A DNA stretch of 28,451 bases from Anaerolineaceae bacterium (lineage in GTDB: Bacteria > Chloroflexota > Anaerolineae > Anaerolineales > Villigracilaceae), in NCBI GenBank assembly GCA_009885445.1, contig VFKQ01000183.1, positions 1-28,451 of the forward strand, read 5' to 3'. Under the pieces are notes generated by a model that was not told where the DNA came from, did not search any database, and worked only from the letters and a program-made list of their open reading frames with translations. The translations under genes and the position numbers were made by a program. Shown here one piece after another: positions 1-5,986 of this stretch. Every line of letters starts with the position of its first letter. The first letter of the stretch is position 1.

Positions 1-2
1 CC

Positions 3-596
3 GATGAAGTGGGCTATGTGGACCAAGACACCGGCCTCCTGCGTCCCCTGCTCGAAATCACCCCGTTGCTGACGCACAGCGACTGGGCCTGGATTCCATC
101 CCTCGCCTGGGGGCCGGATGCGCGCACGCTCTTCATCGTGACTCACGCCCCCGCCACCGCGCCGGTGACGTTGGAGGAGTCGCCCTACTTCGACCTCTCG
201 GCCACCTCCACGGTCAATTCCGCGACCGTGAACCTGGTTCGCCAAACTGGAATGTTTTCCTACCCCTCGGCCTCGCCCATGCGCCCGAGCGGCAAAGAGC
301 GCAGTTACCTGCTGGCCTTTCTGCAAGCCATCTTCCCCGAGCAAAGCGAGACCAGCCGCTATCGAATCGTGCTCATGGACCGCGACGGCTCAAATCGCCG
401 CACGCTCTTCCCGCCCTCAGACTCGATCGGCGTGGAGCCGCAAACCGTTTCATGGGCGCCCGAAGCCGCGCAGGGACAAGGCGGCGACTACATGCTGGTG
501 GTCTATCAGGGAAATTTGTGGCTGATCGATACTGGCAGTGGCCAGTCGTATCAAGTTACCGGCGACGGACTGACCGTGCGCGCAGGTTGGAAATGA
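3..596 (+). CDS. C-terminal part of a TolB/WD40-like beta-propeller protein (5' end outside window)
   Basis: The reading frame is open to the left edge of the window, so this is the last ~198 codons of a longer gene. The GTG at 9 is unlikely to be the real start. The visible part has repeating blade-like segments: an aromatic-rich strand, a W-x-P step (SLAWGPDA, VSWAPEA), a short hydrophobic strand and a D-x-DGSN turn (MDRDGSNRRTLF). It ends with NLWLIDTGSG followed by a QVT strand, as in TolB/PD40 propellers that mediate protein contacts, often outside the membrane. No catalytic residues are evident, and partner and substrate are unknown. The next gene starts 250 bases downstream, so it is probably not co-transcribed. 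The propeller fold is likely; the function is unknown. Confidence 0.6.
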   Translation, partial: DEVGYVDQDTGLLRPLLEITPLLTHSDWAWIPSLAWGPDARTLFIVTHAPATAPVTLEESPYFDLSATSTVNSATVNLVRQTGMFSYPSASPMRPSGKERSYLLAFLQAIFPEQSETSRYRIVLMDRDGSNRRTLFPPSDSIGVEPQTVSWAPEAAQGQGGDYMLVVYQGNLWLIDTGSGQSYQVTGDGLTVRAGWK

Positions 597-677
597 GCAT
601 GGCGCAGGGTAAAATGGAAGCAGACTTTATGAAAAAAATCGCAACTACTTTGACAAAGTCATATTTCAAAACCATTT

Positions 678-765
678 ACCACAAAGTCCACACGTTGTCT
701 CGATGTACTTCGGGAAAGGAGAGCGAAATGCTAAAATCAAAAGTTTACTTCGTGCCCTTTGTGGT
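678..765. repeat. Imperfect palindrome of the CCACAGAG/CACAAAG family, copy 1
   Basis: In the 250-base gap between the propeller gene and the epimerase gene, ACCACAAAG plus a CACACG step at the left faces CGTGCCCTTTGTGGT at the right, giving a long imperfect stem. The same foldback type recurs at 6870-6922 (inside moeA), 9598-9694, 13832-13874, 22957-23016 and, more diverged, 24051-24125. The rest of the gap is AT-richer than its neighbours, and I see no convincing gene in it. Confidence 0.6.
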
Positions 766-846
766 GAAGAATTTTGGCTTCCGCTTTAATGTGACAATCT
801 CAAGGTACTTACGAAAAACCATCTCTTTTGAAAGGCTATTATCTCA

Positions 847-1806
847 ATGCGCATCTTAATCACAGGGGTCGCGGGATTTCTTGGCTCGCATCTTTCAGAT
901 AAGCTGATTGCCGACGGACACGATGTCGTCGGGCTGGATAATTTCGTGACCGGCAATCAAAACAACATTGCCCACCTGATGGGTAATGAGAGATTTTCGT
1001 TTTACTCCCACGATGTATCCAACTACATTTTTGTGCCGGGCAAAATAGACGCGGTGATGCACTTTGCCTCCCCGGCCAGCCCGAACCCTGAGTCACCTTC
1101 GGGTTATTTTAATTTGCCCATTCAAACCATGAAGGCCGGCGCGCTGGGCACACACAACGCACTCGGCGTGGCAAAGGCCAACAATGCAAAATTTCTCCTG
1201 GCCTCCACCAGCGAAATCTATGGCGACCCGGCAGTGCATCCACAACCCGAGACGTACGCGGGCAACGTGGACCCGGTGGGTACGCGCGCCGTTTACGATG
1301 AGGCCAAACGTTTTGCCGAGTCTTTAACGATGGCCTATCACCGCTATCACGGCGTAGACACGCGCATCGTGCGCATCTTCAACACCTACGGTCCGCGTAT
1401 GGACCTTGAGGACGGGCGCGCGCTCCCCAATTTCCTCAAGCAGGCTTTGCTGGGTCAGCAACTCACCGTGTATGGTGAAGGCAAACAGACGCGTTCCTTT
1501 TGTTATGTAGACGATCTCGTCGACGGCATTGTGCGCCTCCTGCATTCAGACGAACATTTGCCCGTGAACATCGGCAACCCGATCGAGATGACCATCCTTG
1601 AATTTGCCGAGGCAATCAATCGCGTGACAGACAACAAGGCCGGCGTCACATTCAAGCCCGGTCAGCGTAGTGAGCGCGACCCGCAACGTCGTCAGCCAGA
1701 CATCACTCGCGCGCGCAACATCCTCGGCTGGGACCCGCAGGTGACATTAGACGATGGTCTGCGGCGCACGATTCCCTATTTTAAAGAAAAACTGGGCATT
1801 GCATGA
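847..1806 (+). CDS. NAD-dependent epimerase/decarboxylase, UDP-glucuronate decarboxylase-like
   Basis: This is an extended short-chain dehydrogenase of 319 residues, close to the usual length of bacterial UDP-glucuronate decarboxylases (UDP-GlcA to UDP-xylose). It shows the Rossmann motif GVAGFLG (residues 7-13), D31 at the end of beta-2 for NAD binding, TSE at 121-123, and catalytic Y150-x3-K154 (YDEAK). It also carries the R-x-FNTYGPRM and TRSFCYVDDLVDG segments typical of UXS/RmlB/GalE relatives. It should make a nucleotide sugar in the cytoplasm for surface glycans. Its stop overlaps the start of the GtrA gene by four bases, and a GtrA flippase fits that role. An AAAGG about 11 bases upstream is a weak ribosome site. 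Another UDP-hexose epimerase or dehydratase is the main alternative. Confidence 0.85.
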   Translation: MRILITGVAGFLGSHLSDKLIADGHDVVGLDNFVTGNQNNIAHLMGNERFSFYSHDVSNYIFVPGKIDAVMHFASPASPNPESPSGYFNLPIQTMKAGALGTHNALGVAKANNAKFLLASTSEIYGDPAVHPQPETYAGNVDPVGTRAVYDEAKRFAESLTMAYHRYHGVDTRIVRIFNTYGPRMDLEDGRALPNFLKQALLGQQLTVYGEGKQTRSFCYVDDLVDGIVRLLHSDEHLPVNIGNPIEMTILEFAEAINRVTDNKAGVTFKPGQRSERDPQRRQPDITRARNILGWDPQVTLDDGLRRTIPYFKEKLGIA

Positions 1807-2255
1807 ACCATCCATTGAATGATTCTATGGAGCGTAATCGCTTTTTAAAATTTGCAACAGTCGGAGCCATGGGCACCGCGTTGGATTTCGCAGCATTTAA
1901 TATATTAAGCGCCAGCTTGCATTTGCAACCAGTGATCGCCAGCGTCCTTTCTTTCAGCGCGGCGGTGGTGAATAATTTTTTATGGAACCGTCATTGGACG
2001 TATCCCGAGTCGCGCGGCAAGGCGGTGCATCACCAGATGGCGCAATTCGGATTGGTGAATTTGGGCGGGCTGATCATTCGCACGCCGATCTTCGCCCTGT
2101 TGGAGAATCCGCTCGGGGAGCTGGCCACCCGCTATGGGGCCGGGGCCGAGGCGGCGAATCGGATTGGTCATAATATGGCGCTGGGGGTGGCCATCCTGAT
2201 TGTGATGTTGTGGAATTATTTCGCCAATCGGCACTGGACGTATAACGACGTATGA
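1803..2255 (+). CDS. GtrA-family membrane protein
   Basis: This 150-residue protein has four hydrophobic segments (about 14-36, 43-62, 82-101 and 124-142), the standard GtrA topology. The hallmark NxxWNRxWT(F/Y) occurs after the second segment (NNFLWNRHWTY, 57-67) and again after the fourth (NYFANRHWTY, 138-147). GtrA proteins are thought to move undecaprenyl-phosphate-linked sugars across the membrane for glycosylation of surface polymers. The start overlaps the epimerase stop (ATGA) and its own stop overlaps the start of the next gene, so the three are translationally coupled. Confidence 0.88.
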   Translation: MNHPLNDSMERNRFLKFATVGAMGTALDFAAFNILSASLHLQPVIASVLSFSAAVVNNFLWNRHWTYPESRGKAVHHQMAQFGLVNLGGLIIRTPIFALLENPLGELATRYGAGAEAANRIGHNMALGVAILIVMLWNYFANRHWTYNDV

Positions 2256-2653
2256 GCAATCCACCTGAAAGCAATCCCGCGATTCGACGCGCGCTGATCC
2301 CCGTCTATAATGGCCTCGGAGATGTGGATGTTTTTTTGGCATACCCATTTTTGTACAACCGCAACGGCGACTGGGTGGGCTGGGTGACGCCGAAGCGCGA
2401 TGTGCATTCGGTGCTGGGGTATTATGTAGGCTATCTGAGTGACGAACCGCGCATCTTGCGCAAGCGCGTCACCTCTACGTTGAAGGGACGGCTCGCGCCA
2501 CCGCCTTCACCCGGAAAAATTTCTCTGCCGGCCACAACACCGCTGGCGCCAATGATGAAAGAGATTACTTACAGCACCGTGGATGTTTTGCTGGATGAAC
2601 CCGAGCGATTGCATACTTTAGACTCAGGTGAGTTGCGCGAGGATTTGGAGTGA
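2252..2653 (+). CDS. Small conserved-looking protein of unknown function
   Basis: This is a 133-residue soluble protein with no signal peptide or membrane segment. The N-terminal half has short beta-like units that appear to repeat: PFLYNRNGDWVGWVTPKRDV and YYVGYLSDEPRILRKR. The hydrophobic/aromatic/NG-turn pattern resembles small beta-flower folds, but I cannot assign a family. The middle is proline-rich (RLAPPPSPGK), and the tail is acidic. It overlaps the GtrA stop by four bases, so it is co-translated with the polysaccharide genes. A GATG/GEL-type tail and steady codon use suggest a real gene. A role in cell-surface work is a guess from context only. Confidence 0.6.
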   Translation: MSNPPESNPAIRRALIPVYNGLGDVDVFLAYPFLYNRNGDWVGWVTPKRDVHSVLGYYVGYLSDEPRILRKRVTSTLKGRLAPPPSPGKISLPATTPLAPMMKEITYSTVDVLLDEPERLHTLDSGELREDLE

Positions 2654-2657
2654 GGAA

Positions 2658-2682
2658 GTATGACAGGTAGACAGGTAGACAC
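2658..2682 (+). repeat. GTAGACAN 8-base tandem array, copy 1
   Basis: Two exact-phase units, GTAGACAG (2667-2674) and GTAGACAC (2675-2682), follow a degenerate unit. They lie five bases after a TGA stop, in the 38-base gap before the thioesterase gene. This is the smallest member of the family seen at 11041, 12093, 18537, 24645 and 27660. Confidence 0.7.
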
Positions 2683-2691
2683 GAGAGACTT

Positions 2692-3171
2692 ATGACAATG
2701 CCTTCAATGAATCCAAAATCCATGAGCGCTTCACGAATTAGTTTGGCGCAATTGATGCAACCTGAAAACGCGAACGTGCTTGGCAATGTGCATGGCGGTT
2801 GGATCATGAAACTGGTGGACGAAGCCGGCGCGCTGGCTTGTATGCGTCATTCGCAACGCCGCGTTGTGACGGTGACCGTGGACTCGATGACGTTCCGTCT
2901 GCCGATTCGCACCAGCGACCTGGTGATTCTGAACGCGGAAGTAACTTTCACGGGGCGCACTTCAATGGAAGCCGAGGTTAAAGTGATTGCTGAAAACCCA
3001 ATCACCGGCGAGCATTGGGAAACGAATACCGCGTATCTCGTCTATGTGGCGTTGGATGAAGATGGCAAGCCCACGCCCGTGCCGTCCGTTTTTGCAGAGA
3101 CGCCCGAGGAAGAAAAAAAATTGGCCGAGGCGCGCGTGCGTCAGGCGCGGCGATTGGAAGAGAAGACATAA
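2692..3171 (+). CDS. Acyl-CoA thioesterase, hotdog fold (YciA/BFIT type)
   Basis: This 159-residue single-hotdog protein has the family signature NVHGGWIMKLVDEAGALAC (32-50), with HGG and the catalytic-type aspartate D43. A strand TVTVDSMTFRLPI and an L-x-AEVTFTGRTSMEAEVKV strand follow. The C-terminus is a charged helix (EEEKKLAEARVRQARR), common in hexameric YciA-like enzymes. It should hydrolyse acyl-CoA to free acid and CoA in the cytoplasm; substrate length cannot be read. Several in-frame ATGs (2692, 2698, 2707, 2722) precede the fold and no strong Shine-Dalgarno selects one, so the first ten residues are uncertain. Confidence 0.85.
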   Translation: MTMPSMNPKSMSASRISLAQLMQPENANVLGNVHGGWIMKLVDEAGALACMRHSQRRVVTVTVDSMTFRLPIRTSDLVILNAEVTFTGRTSMEAEVKVIAENPITGEHWETNTAYLVYVALDEDGKPTPVPSVFAETPEEEKKLAEARVRQARRLEEKT

Positions 3172-3180
3172 TATTTGCAC

Positions 3181-3209
3181 GTAGGGGCACGGCGACGCCG
3201 TGCCCCTAC
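3181..3209. repeat. Perfect GC-rich hairpin, 13-base arms
   Basis: GTAGGGGCACGGC, loop GAC, then the exact reverse complement. It lies between the thioesterase stop and the chelatase-type ATPase start. It could act as a terminator-like or mRNA-stabilising stem, though no T run follows. An upstream in-frame GTG (3200) for the ATPase lies inside this hairpin, so I place the start downstream. Confidence 0.8.
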
Positions 3210-3223
3210 AACCATCAACAACC

Positions 3224-4486
3224 ATGACCGAATCAGAAGACCTGCCCCCTCTCGAAGAAGAAAAATCCGAACCGAAGGAACGCGTCGCGCACCAGTTCCG
3301 CACACTGCGCGAATTAGTGGATCACGTCTCGGGCAAAGACTTGCCGCCCGTGCCCGCCCAGGAGGGGTTACTACTCGAGGCGCTGCCCTTCCCCTTTTTG
3401 GCAATCGTCGGTCAGCAAGAGATGAAGTTGGCGCTCCTGCTCTCGTTGATTAATCCCGCTGTCGGCGGAGTCCTGCTCGTCGGTCCGCGCGGCACGGCCA
3501 AGACGACGGCGGTGCGCTCGGTGCTAGACATCCTCCCGCAAGTGGAGCGGTCAACCTGTCGTTATGGCTGTCTGCCCGAAGACATCGAGGCGGGCGGAAT
3601 CAGCGCGGTCTGCCCGGAGTGCGCGAAGAAATATGCGGAGGGGATTCCGCTCACCGCGCCCGACCGCGTGCGCCTGATCGAATTGCCGCTCAACGCGCGC
3701 ATTGAAGATGTCGTCGGCGGCATAGACGAGCGCGCCGCAGACCACGAGCGTAAGCGCGTGCGTCGCGGCATATTGGCGCAGTCTGATAAAAATTTGCTTT
3801 ACATTGATGAAATCAATTTGCTGGGCAACGACATCGTGGACGCGATTCTCGATGCGGCGGCGCAGGGCAGTTACACCGTGCGCCGCGGACCGGTCAGCGC
3901 GACCTATCGCGCGCGCTTCGTATTGATCGGCTCGATGAACCCCGAGGAGGGACGTCTGCGCCCGCAGATTCTCGACCGCTTCGGCCTGCGCGTGATGGTG
4001 CGCGGACTCGAGGAAGCCTCCGCAAGACTCGACGCCTACCGCCGTGTGCAAAACTATCTCAACAATCCGCGCGCGTTCATTGGTGAATTTGCTGAGGAGA
4101 TGAACGCCGCGCGCGAGGAGATCATGTCTGCGCGGACGCGGCTCAAGACCGTGATTATTCCGGATAAAGTTGCCAAGCCTGCCATTCAGTTAATTCAAAA
4201 AATGGGCATTGACTCGCTACGCGCCGAGTTGACCTGGTTCGAGTCTGCGCGCGCTTATGCCGCCGCCGAGAATCGCGACGAGGTCACCTTCGACGACCTG
4301 CGCGCCGTCGCGCCGATGGCGTTGAGGTTGCGCAGGTCACAGTTTATGGATGATTATTTTAAAGATAGAAGCGGGGAGGAAAAGGAAGTGGAGGGGTTGT
4401 TGGACAAATTAGGGCATCTCCCAAGCAGGAAGCAAAGCACGAAGAAAAAAGGCAGTAACCCAAAACGGCGAACGGAGAAAAAATGA
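3224..4486 (+). CDS. AAA+ ATPase of the magnesium-chelatase (ChlI/BchI) family with a four-cysteine insert
   Basis: This is a 420-residue AAA+ protein. Walker A is GPRGTAKTT (87-95), Walker B LLYIDEINLL (191-200), with a sensor-type SMNPEEG (237-243) and arginine-rich DRFGLRV (251-257). Between Walker A and B is an insert with CxxxC (112/116) and CxxC (130/133), probably a metal site. The C-terminal lid (SLRAELTWFESARAYAAAENRDEVTFDDLRAVAPMALRLRRS) matches the family. These motors usually remodel partners through a VWA-domain (ChlD-like) subunit; none is in view, nor any chlorophyll gene, so porphyrin metallation is doubtful. The start at ATG 3224 avoids the hairpin. The tail is lysine-rich. 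Part of the 3' end is duplicated at 5244-5376. Confidence 0.85.
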   Translation: MTESEDLPPLEEEKSEPKERVAHQFRTLRELVDHVSGKDLPPVPAQEGLLLEALPFPFLAIVGQQEMKLALLLSLINPAVGGVLLVGPRGTAKTTAVRSVLDILPQVERSTCRYGCLPEDIEAGGISAVCPECAKKYAEGIPLTAPDRVRLIELPLNARIEDVVGGIDERAADHERKRVRRGILAQSDKNLLYIDEINLLGNDIVDAILDAAAQGSYTVRRGPVSATYRARFVLIGSMNPEEGRLRPQILDRFGLRVMVRGLEEASARLDAYRRVQNYLNNPRAFIGEFAEEMNAAREEIMSARTRLKTVIIPDKVAKPAIQLIQKMGIDSLRAELTWFESARAYAAAENRDEVTFDDLRAVAPMALRLRRSQFMDDYFKDRSGEEKEVEGLLDKLGHLPSRKQSTKKKGSNPKRRTEKK

Positions 4487-4821
4487 TCCATCTATTGAAA
4501 CAGCCTGCCAGCCCGGCGCAAATCCAGCAAATGCTTCAGCAATATGAATCTATGATCAAAATCGTCGTGGATATTCGTCGTCGGGTTTTATCGGGGGGCG
4601 GAGAAATGCACTCCGATTGCGAATCGACCTTATTGGAAGATGGCAGTGAGCAGGACGATCTTTGGGGCGCAAACTGGTATCCGGCTGAACAGCGCATTGA
4701 GTTTGAGTCACTGATTAATATCCGCCCACGATTGGGAAACAGAAATATTTTAATTCAAGATGAAAATCTGCGCAGGCAAGTCGAGTCTGTGACCAGAGAA
4801 ATTCTGGGAGGTGTGCAATGA
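4483..4821 (+). CDS. Small conserved protein, possibly DUF5674 family
   Basis: This 112-residue soluble protein overlaps the ATPase stop (ATGA), so it is translationally coupled. It has a short amphipathic N-terminal helix, then MIKIVVDIRRRVLSGGGEMHSDCE (24-47), an acidic LLEDGSEQDDLWGANW block (50-65), and a C-terminal part ending in IRPRLGNRNILIQDENLRRQVE. The VVDI-R-R-x-L-x-GGGExHxDCE / LLEDGSxQxDLWGANW pattern is what I recall for DUF5674 proteins found beside other small genes in cyanobacteria and Chloroflexota; the family name is from memory. Function is unknown. His, Asp and Cys in HSDCE could bind a metal. Confidence 0.6.
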   Translation: MIHLLKQPASPAQIQQMLQQYESMIKIVVDIRRRVLSGGGEMHSDCESTLLEDGSEQDDLWGANWYPAEQRIEFESLINIRPRLGNRNILIQDENLRRQVESVTREILGGVQ

Positions 4822-5162
4822 TAAACGCAGAAAAAATTCGCGAACGCTTTCTGCGCGACCCGCTCCCCCGCCGTTTGGGTGGACTCGCCGCCACGCTGGG
4901 TCGTATCTCATCATCTGCGCGTAATTCGACCGACCCAAACCATGTAGCCAATTTATTAGATGAAGCCAAACACCTCATCGAATGGACAGCCGCTGATACC
5001 GAACCAGAAGCAGGAGCGGAACTCGTGCGGATGCAAACCATGATTACCCTTTGGCAAAAAGCATGGGGTGAGGCCAGCCAGAATCCGCAACAAAGACTTT
5101 TGCTTTCCGTGCAAGCAAAAGATTGGTCAGATAAAGCTGTTGATTTTTCGGGATTGGTTTGA
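4818..5162 (+). CDS. Small alpha-helical protein of unknown function
   Basis: This 114-residue soluble, mostly helical protein starts inside the stop of the preceding gene (ATGA), so the two are almost certainly made together. The N-terminus MINAEKIRERFLRDPLPRRLGGLAATLGRI is basic. A central acidic helix (LLDEAKHLIEWTAADTEPEAG) and a tryptophan-containing helix (ITLWQKAWGEA) follow. No catalytic motif is visible. The pairing suggests a two-component complex, possibly attached to the ATPase operon by insertion, because a copy of the ATPase 3' end follows it. Confidence 0.6.
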   Translation: MINAEKIRERFLRDPLPRRLGGLAATLGRISSSARNSTDPNHVANLLDEAKHLIEWTAADTEPEAGAELVRMQTMITLWQKAWGEASQNPQQRLLLSVQAKDWSDKAVDFSGLV

Positions 5163-5243
5163 AACAACTAGCTACCATCTCATTTCAAACCAAGGGATTT
5201 TCCTCTCCTGAGAGAGATGAATTTTAGAGATGTGTTCTAAACC

Positions 5244-5376
5244 CGCCGCCGAGACTCGCGACGAGGTCACCTTCGACGACCTGCGCGCCGTCGCGCCGAT
5301 GGCGCTGAGGTTGCGCAAGTCGCAGTTTATGAATGCTTATTTTAAAGACAGGAGCGGGGAGGGGTTGTATAATTGA
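5244..5376 (+). pseudogene. Duplicated 3' fragment of the chelatase-type ATPase gene
   Basis: Bases 5244-5360 align with 4261-4377 with eight mismatches that I count by eye (about 93% identity). Then the copy lacks 15 bases present in the original, removed between two GGGAG/GGAGG steps. In the original frame it reads AAETRDEVTFDDLRAVAP... ending in GLYN and a TGA at 5374. There is no start codon or Walker motif, so it is a gene scrap. It shows that the stretch between the copies, holding two small genes, arose by duplication or insertion. Its end carries the presumed promoter for the toxin-antitoxin pair. Bases 5163-5243 before it show nothing else recognisable. Confidence 0.85.
5345..5373 (+). 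promoter_or_regulatory. Predicted promoter of the antitoxin-toxin operon
   Basis: A -35-like AAGACA (5345-5350), a 17-base spacer and a perfect TATAAT (5368-5373) lie 16 bases before the antitoxin ATG, with GAGGTGC (5379-5385) as a plausible ribosome site. The -35 and spacer lie inside the duplicated chelatase fragment. The matching position in the parent gene reads AAGATA and lacks TATAAT. Confidence 0.5.
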
Positions 5377-5389
5377 GTTGAGGTGCAAT

Positions 5390-5587
5390 ATGGAAACCAT
5401 TACCGTTACTTTTACCGATGATCGCCTGCAAAAACTAAGAGAACTAGCCGCGCAATTTCAGATTGCCCCTGAAGAATTGGTGCGCGTCAGTGTGGAAGAA
5501 TTGATCGCGCGCCCGCAGGCCGATTTTCAAAAAGCAGTGGATTACGTGTTAGAGAAGAATAAAGAACTGTATAAGCGGCTGGCTTAA
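5390..5587 (+). CDS. Antitoxin of a Doc/Fic-type toxin-antitoxin pair
   Basis: This 65-residue protein starts METITVTFTDDRLQKLRELAAQ. A beta strand is followed by a helix and the motif FQIAPEELVRVSVEELIARP, which reads like a ribbon-helix-helix or short DNA-binding fold. The C-terminal helix DFQKAVDYVLEKNKELYKRLA is the part expected to block the toxin. An alternative start at 5333 would place the N-terminus inside the duplicated chelatase scrap and past the promoter, so I prefer ATG 5390 with GAGGTGC upstream. The stop overlaps the toxin ATG (TAATG), the usual coupling in such pairs. Autoregulation of the operon is expected from the family. Confidence 0.75.
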   Translation: METITVTFTDDRLQKLRELAAQFQIAPEELVRVSVEELIARPQADFQKAVDYVLEKNKELYKRLA

Positions 5588-5976
5588 TGCGCTACATCAC
5601 TGTCGGCGAGGCACTTGGTATTTATCAACGCGTTATGGCGCAGACAGGCGGACTTGTCGGTATTCGCGAGCTTGGCGCTCTAGAGTCCGCAATTGCACAG
5701 CCGTTTATGACATTCGATGGAAATGAACTCTATCCCAGCATCGCGGAAAAAGCCGCGGCGCTGGGATTTTCATTGATTCAAAATCATCCGTTTACAGATG
5801 GAAATAAGCGAACTGGGCATGCAATCATGGAGGCATTCCTGGTTTTGAATAATAAAAAAGTCAACGCAAGTGTGGACGAACAAGTTGAAATCATCTTATC
5901 GGTTGCATCTGGAAAACTCAATCGCGCAGGTTTTACAAAATGGCTTGCACAACACATTGAGTCAATAGCATCGTAG
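5587..5976 (+). CDS. doc: Doc-type toxin, Fic-fold protein
   Basis: This 129-residue protein carries the complete Fic/Doc core motif HPFTDGNKRTGH (67-78). It starts with the MRYITVGEALGIYQRV segment and includes GIRELGALESAIAQP and the LYPSIAEKAAALGFSLIQN helix, as in death-on-curing proteins. Doc toxins phosphorylate elongation factor Tu and stop translation; other Fic proteins attach AMP, and the aspartate in the motif fits the Doc group. The N-terminal antitoxin sits directly upstream with a one-base overlap. The gene converges on moeA with only ten bases between stops. No truncation is apparent, so it is likely active. Confidence 0.9.
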   Translation: MRYITVGEALGIYQRVMAQTGGLVGIRELGALESAIAQPFMTFDGNELYPSIAEKAAALGFSLIQNHPFTDGNKRTGHAIMEAFLVLNNKKVNASVDEQVEIILSVASGKLNRAGFTKWLAQHIESIAS

Positions 5977-5986
5977 CCCAGAATTC

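Noticed and set aside
452..859. Open frame of 135 codons across the gap before the epimerase
   Set aside because: It overlaps the propeller gene in another frame, crosses a palindromic repeat and has no family-like features.
3200..3223. GTG start for the chelatase-type ATPase
   Set aside because: It lies inside a perfect hairpin and adds only residues encoded by the repeat; ATG 3224 fits better.
3224..4486. Evidence for chlorophyll biosynthesis
   Set aside because: ChlI-like AAA+ proteins are common outside photosynthesis, and no bch or chl partner gene is in the window.
5333..5389. Earlier ATG for the antitoxin
   Set aside because: This frame would be translated through the duplicated ATPase fragment and the -10 box; ATG 5390 has a ribosome site.
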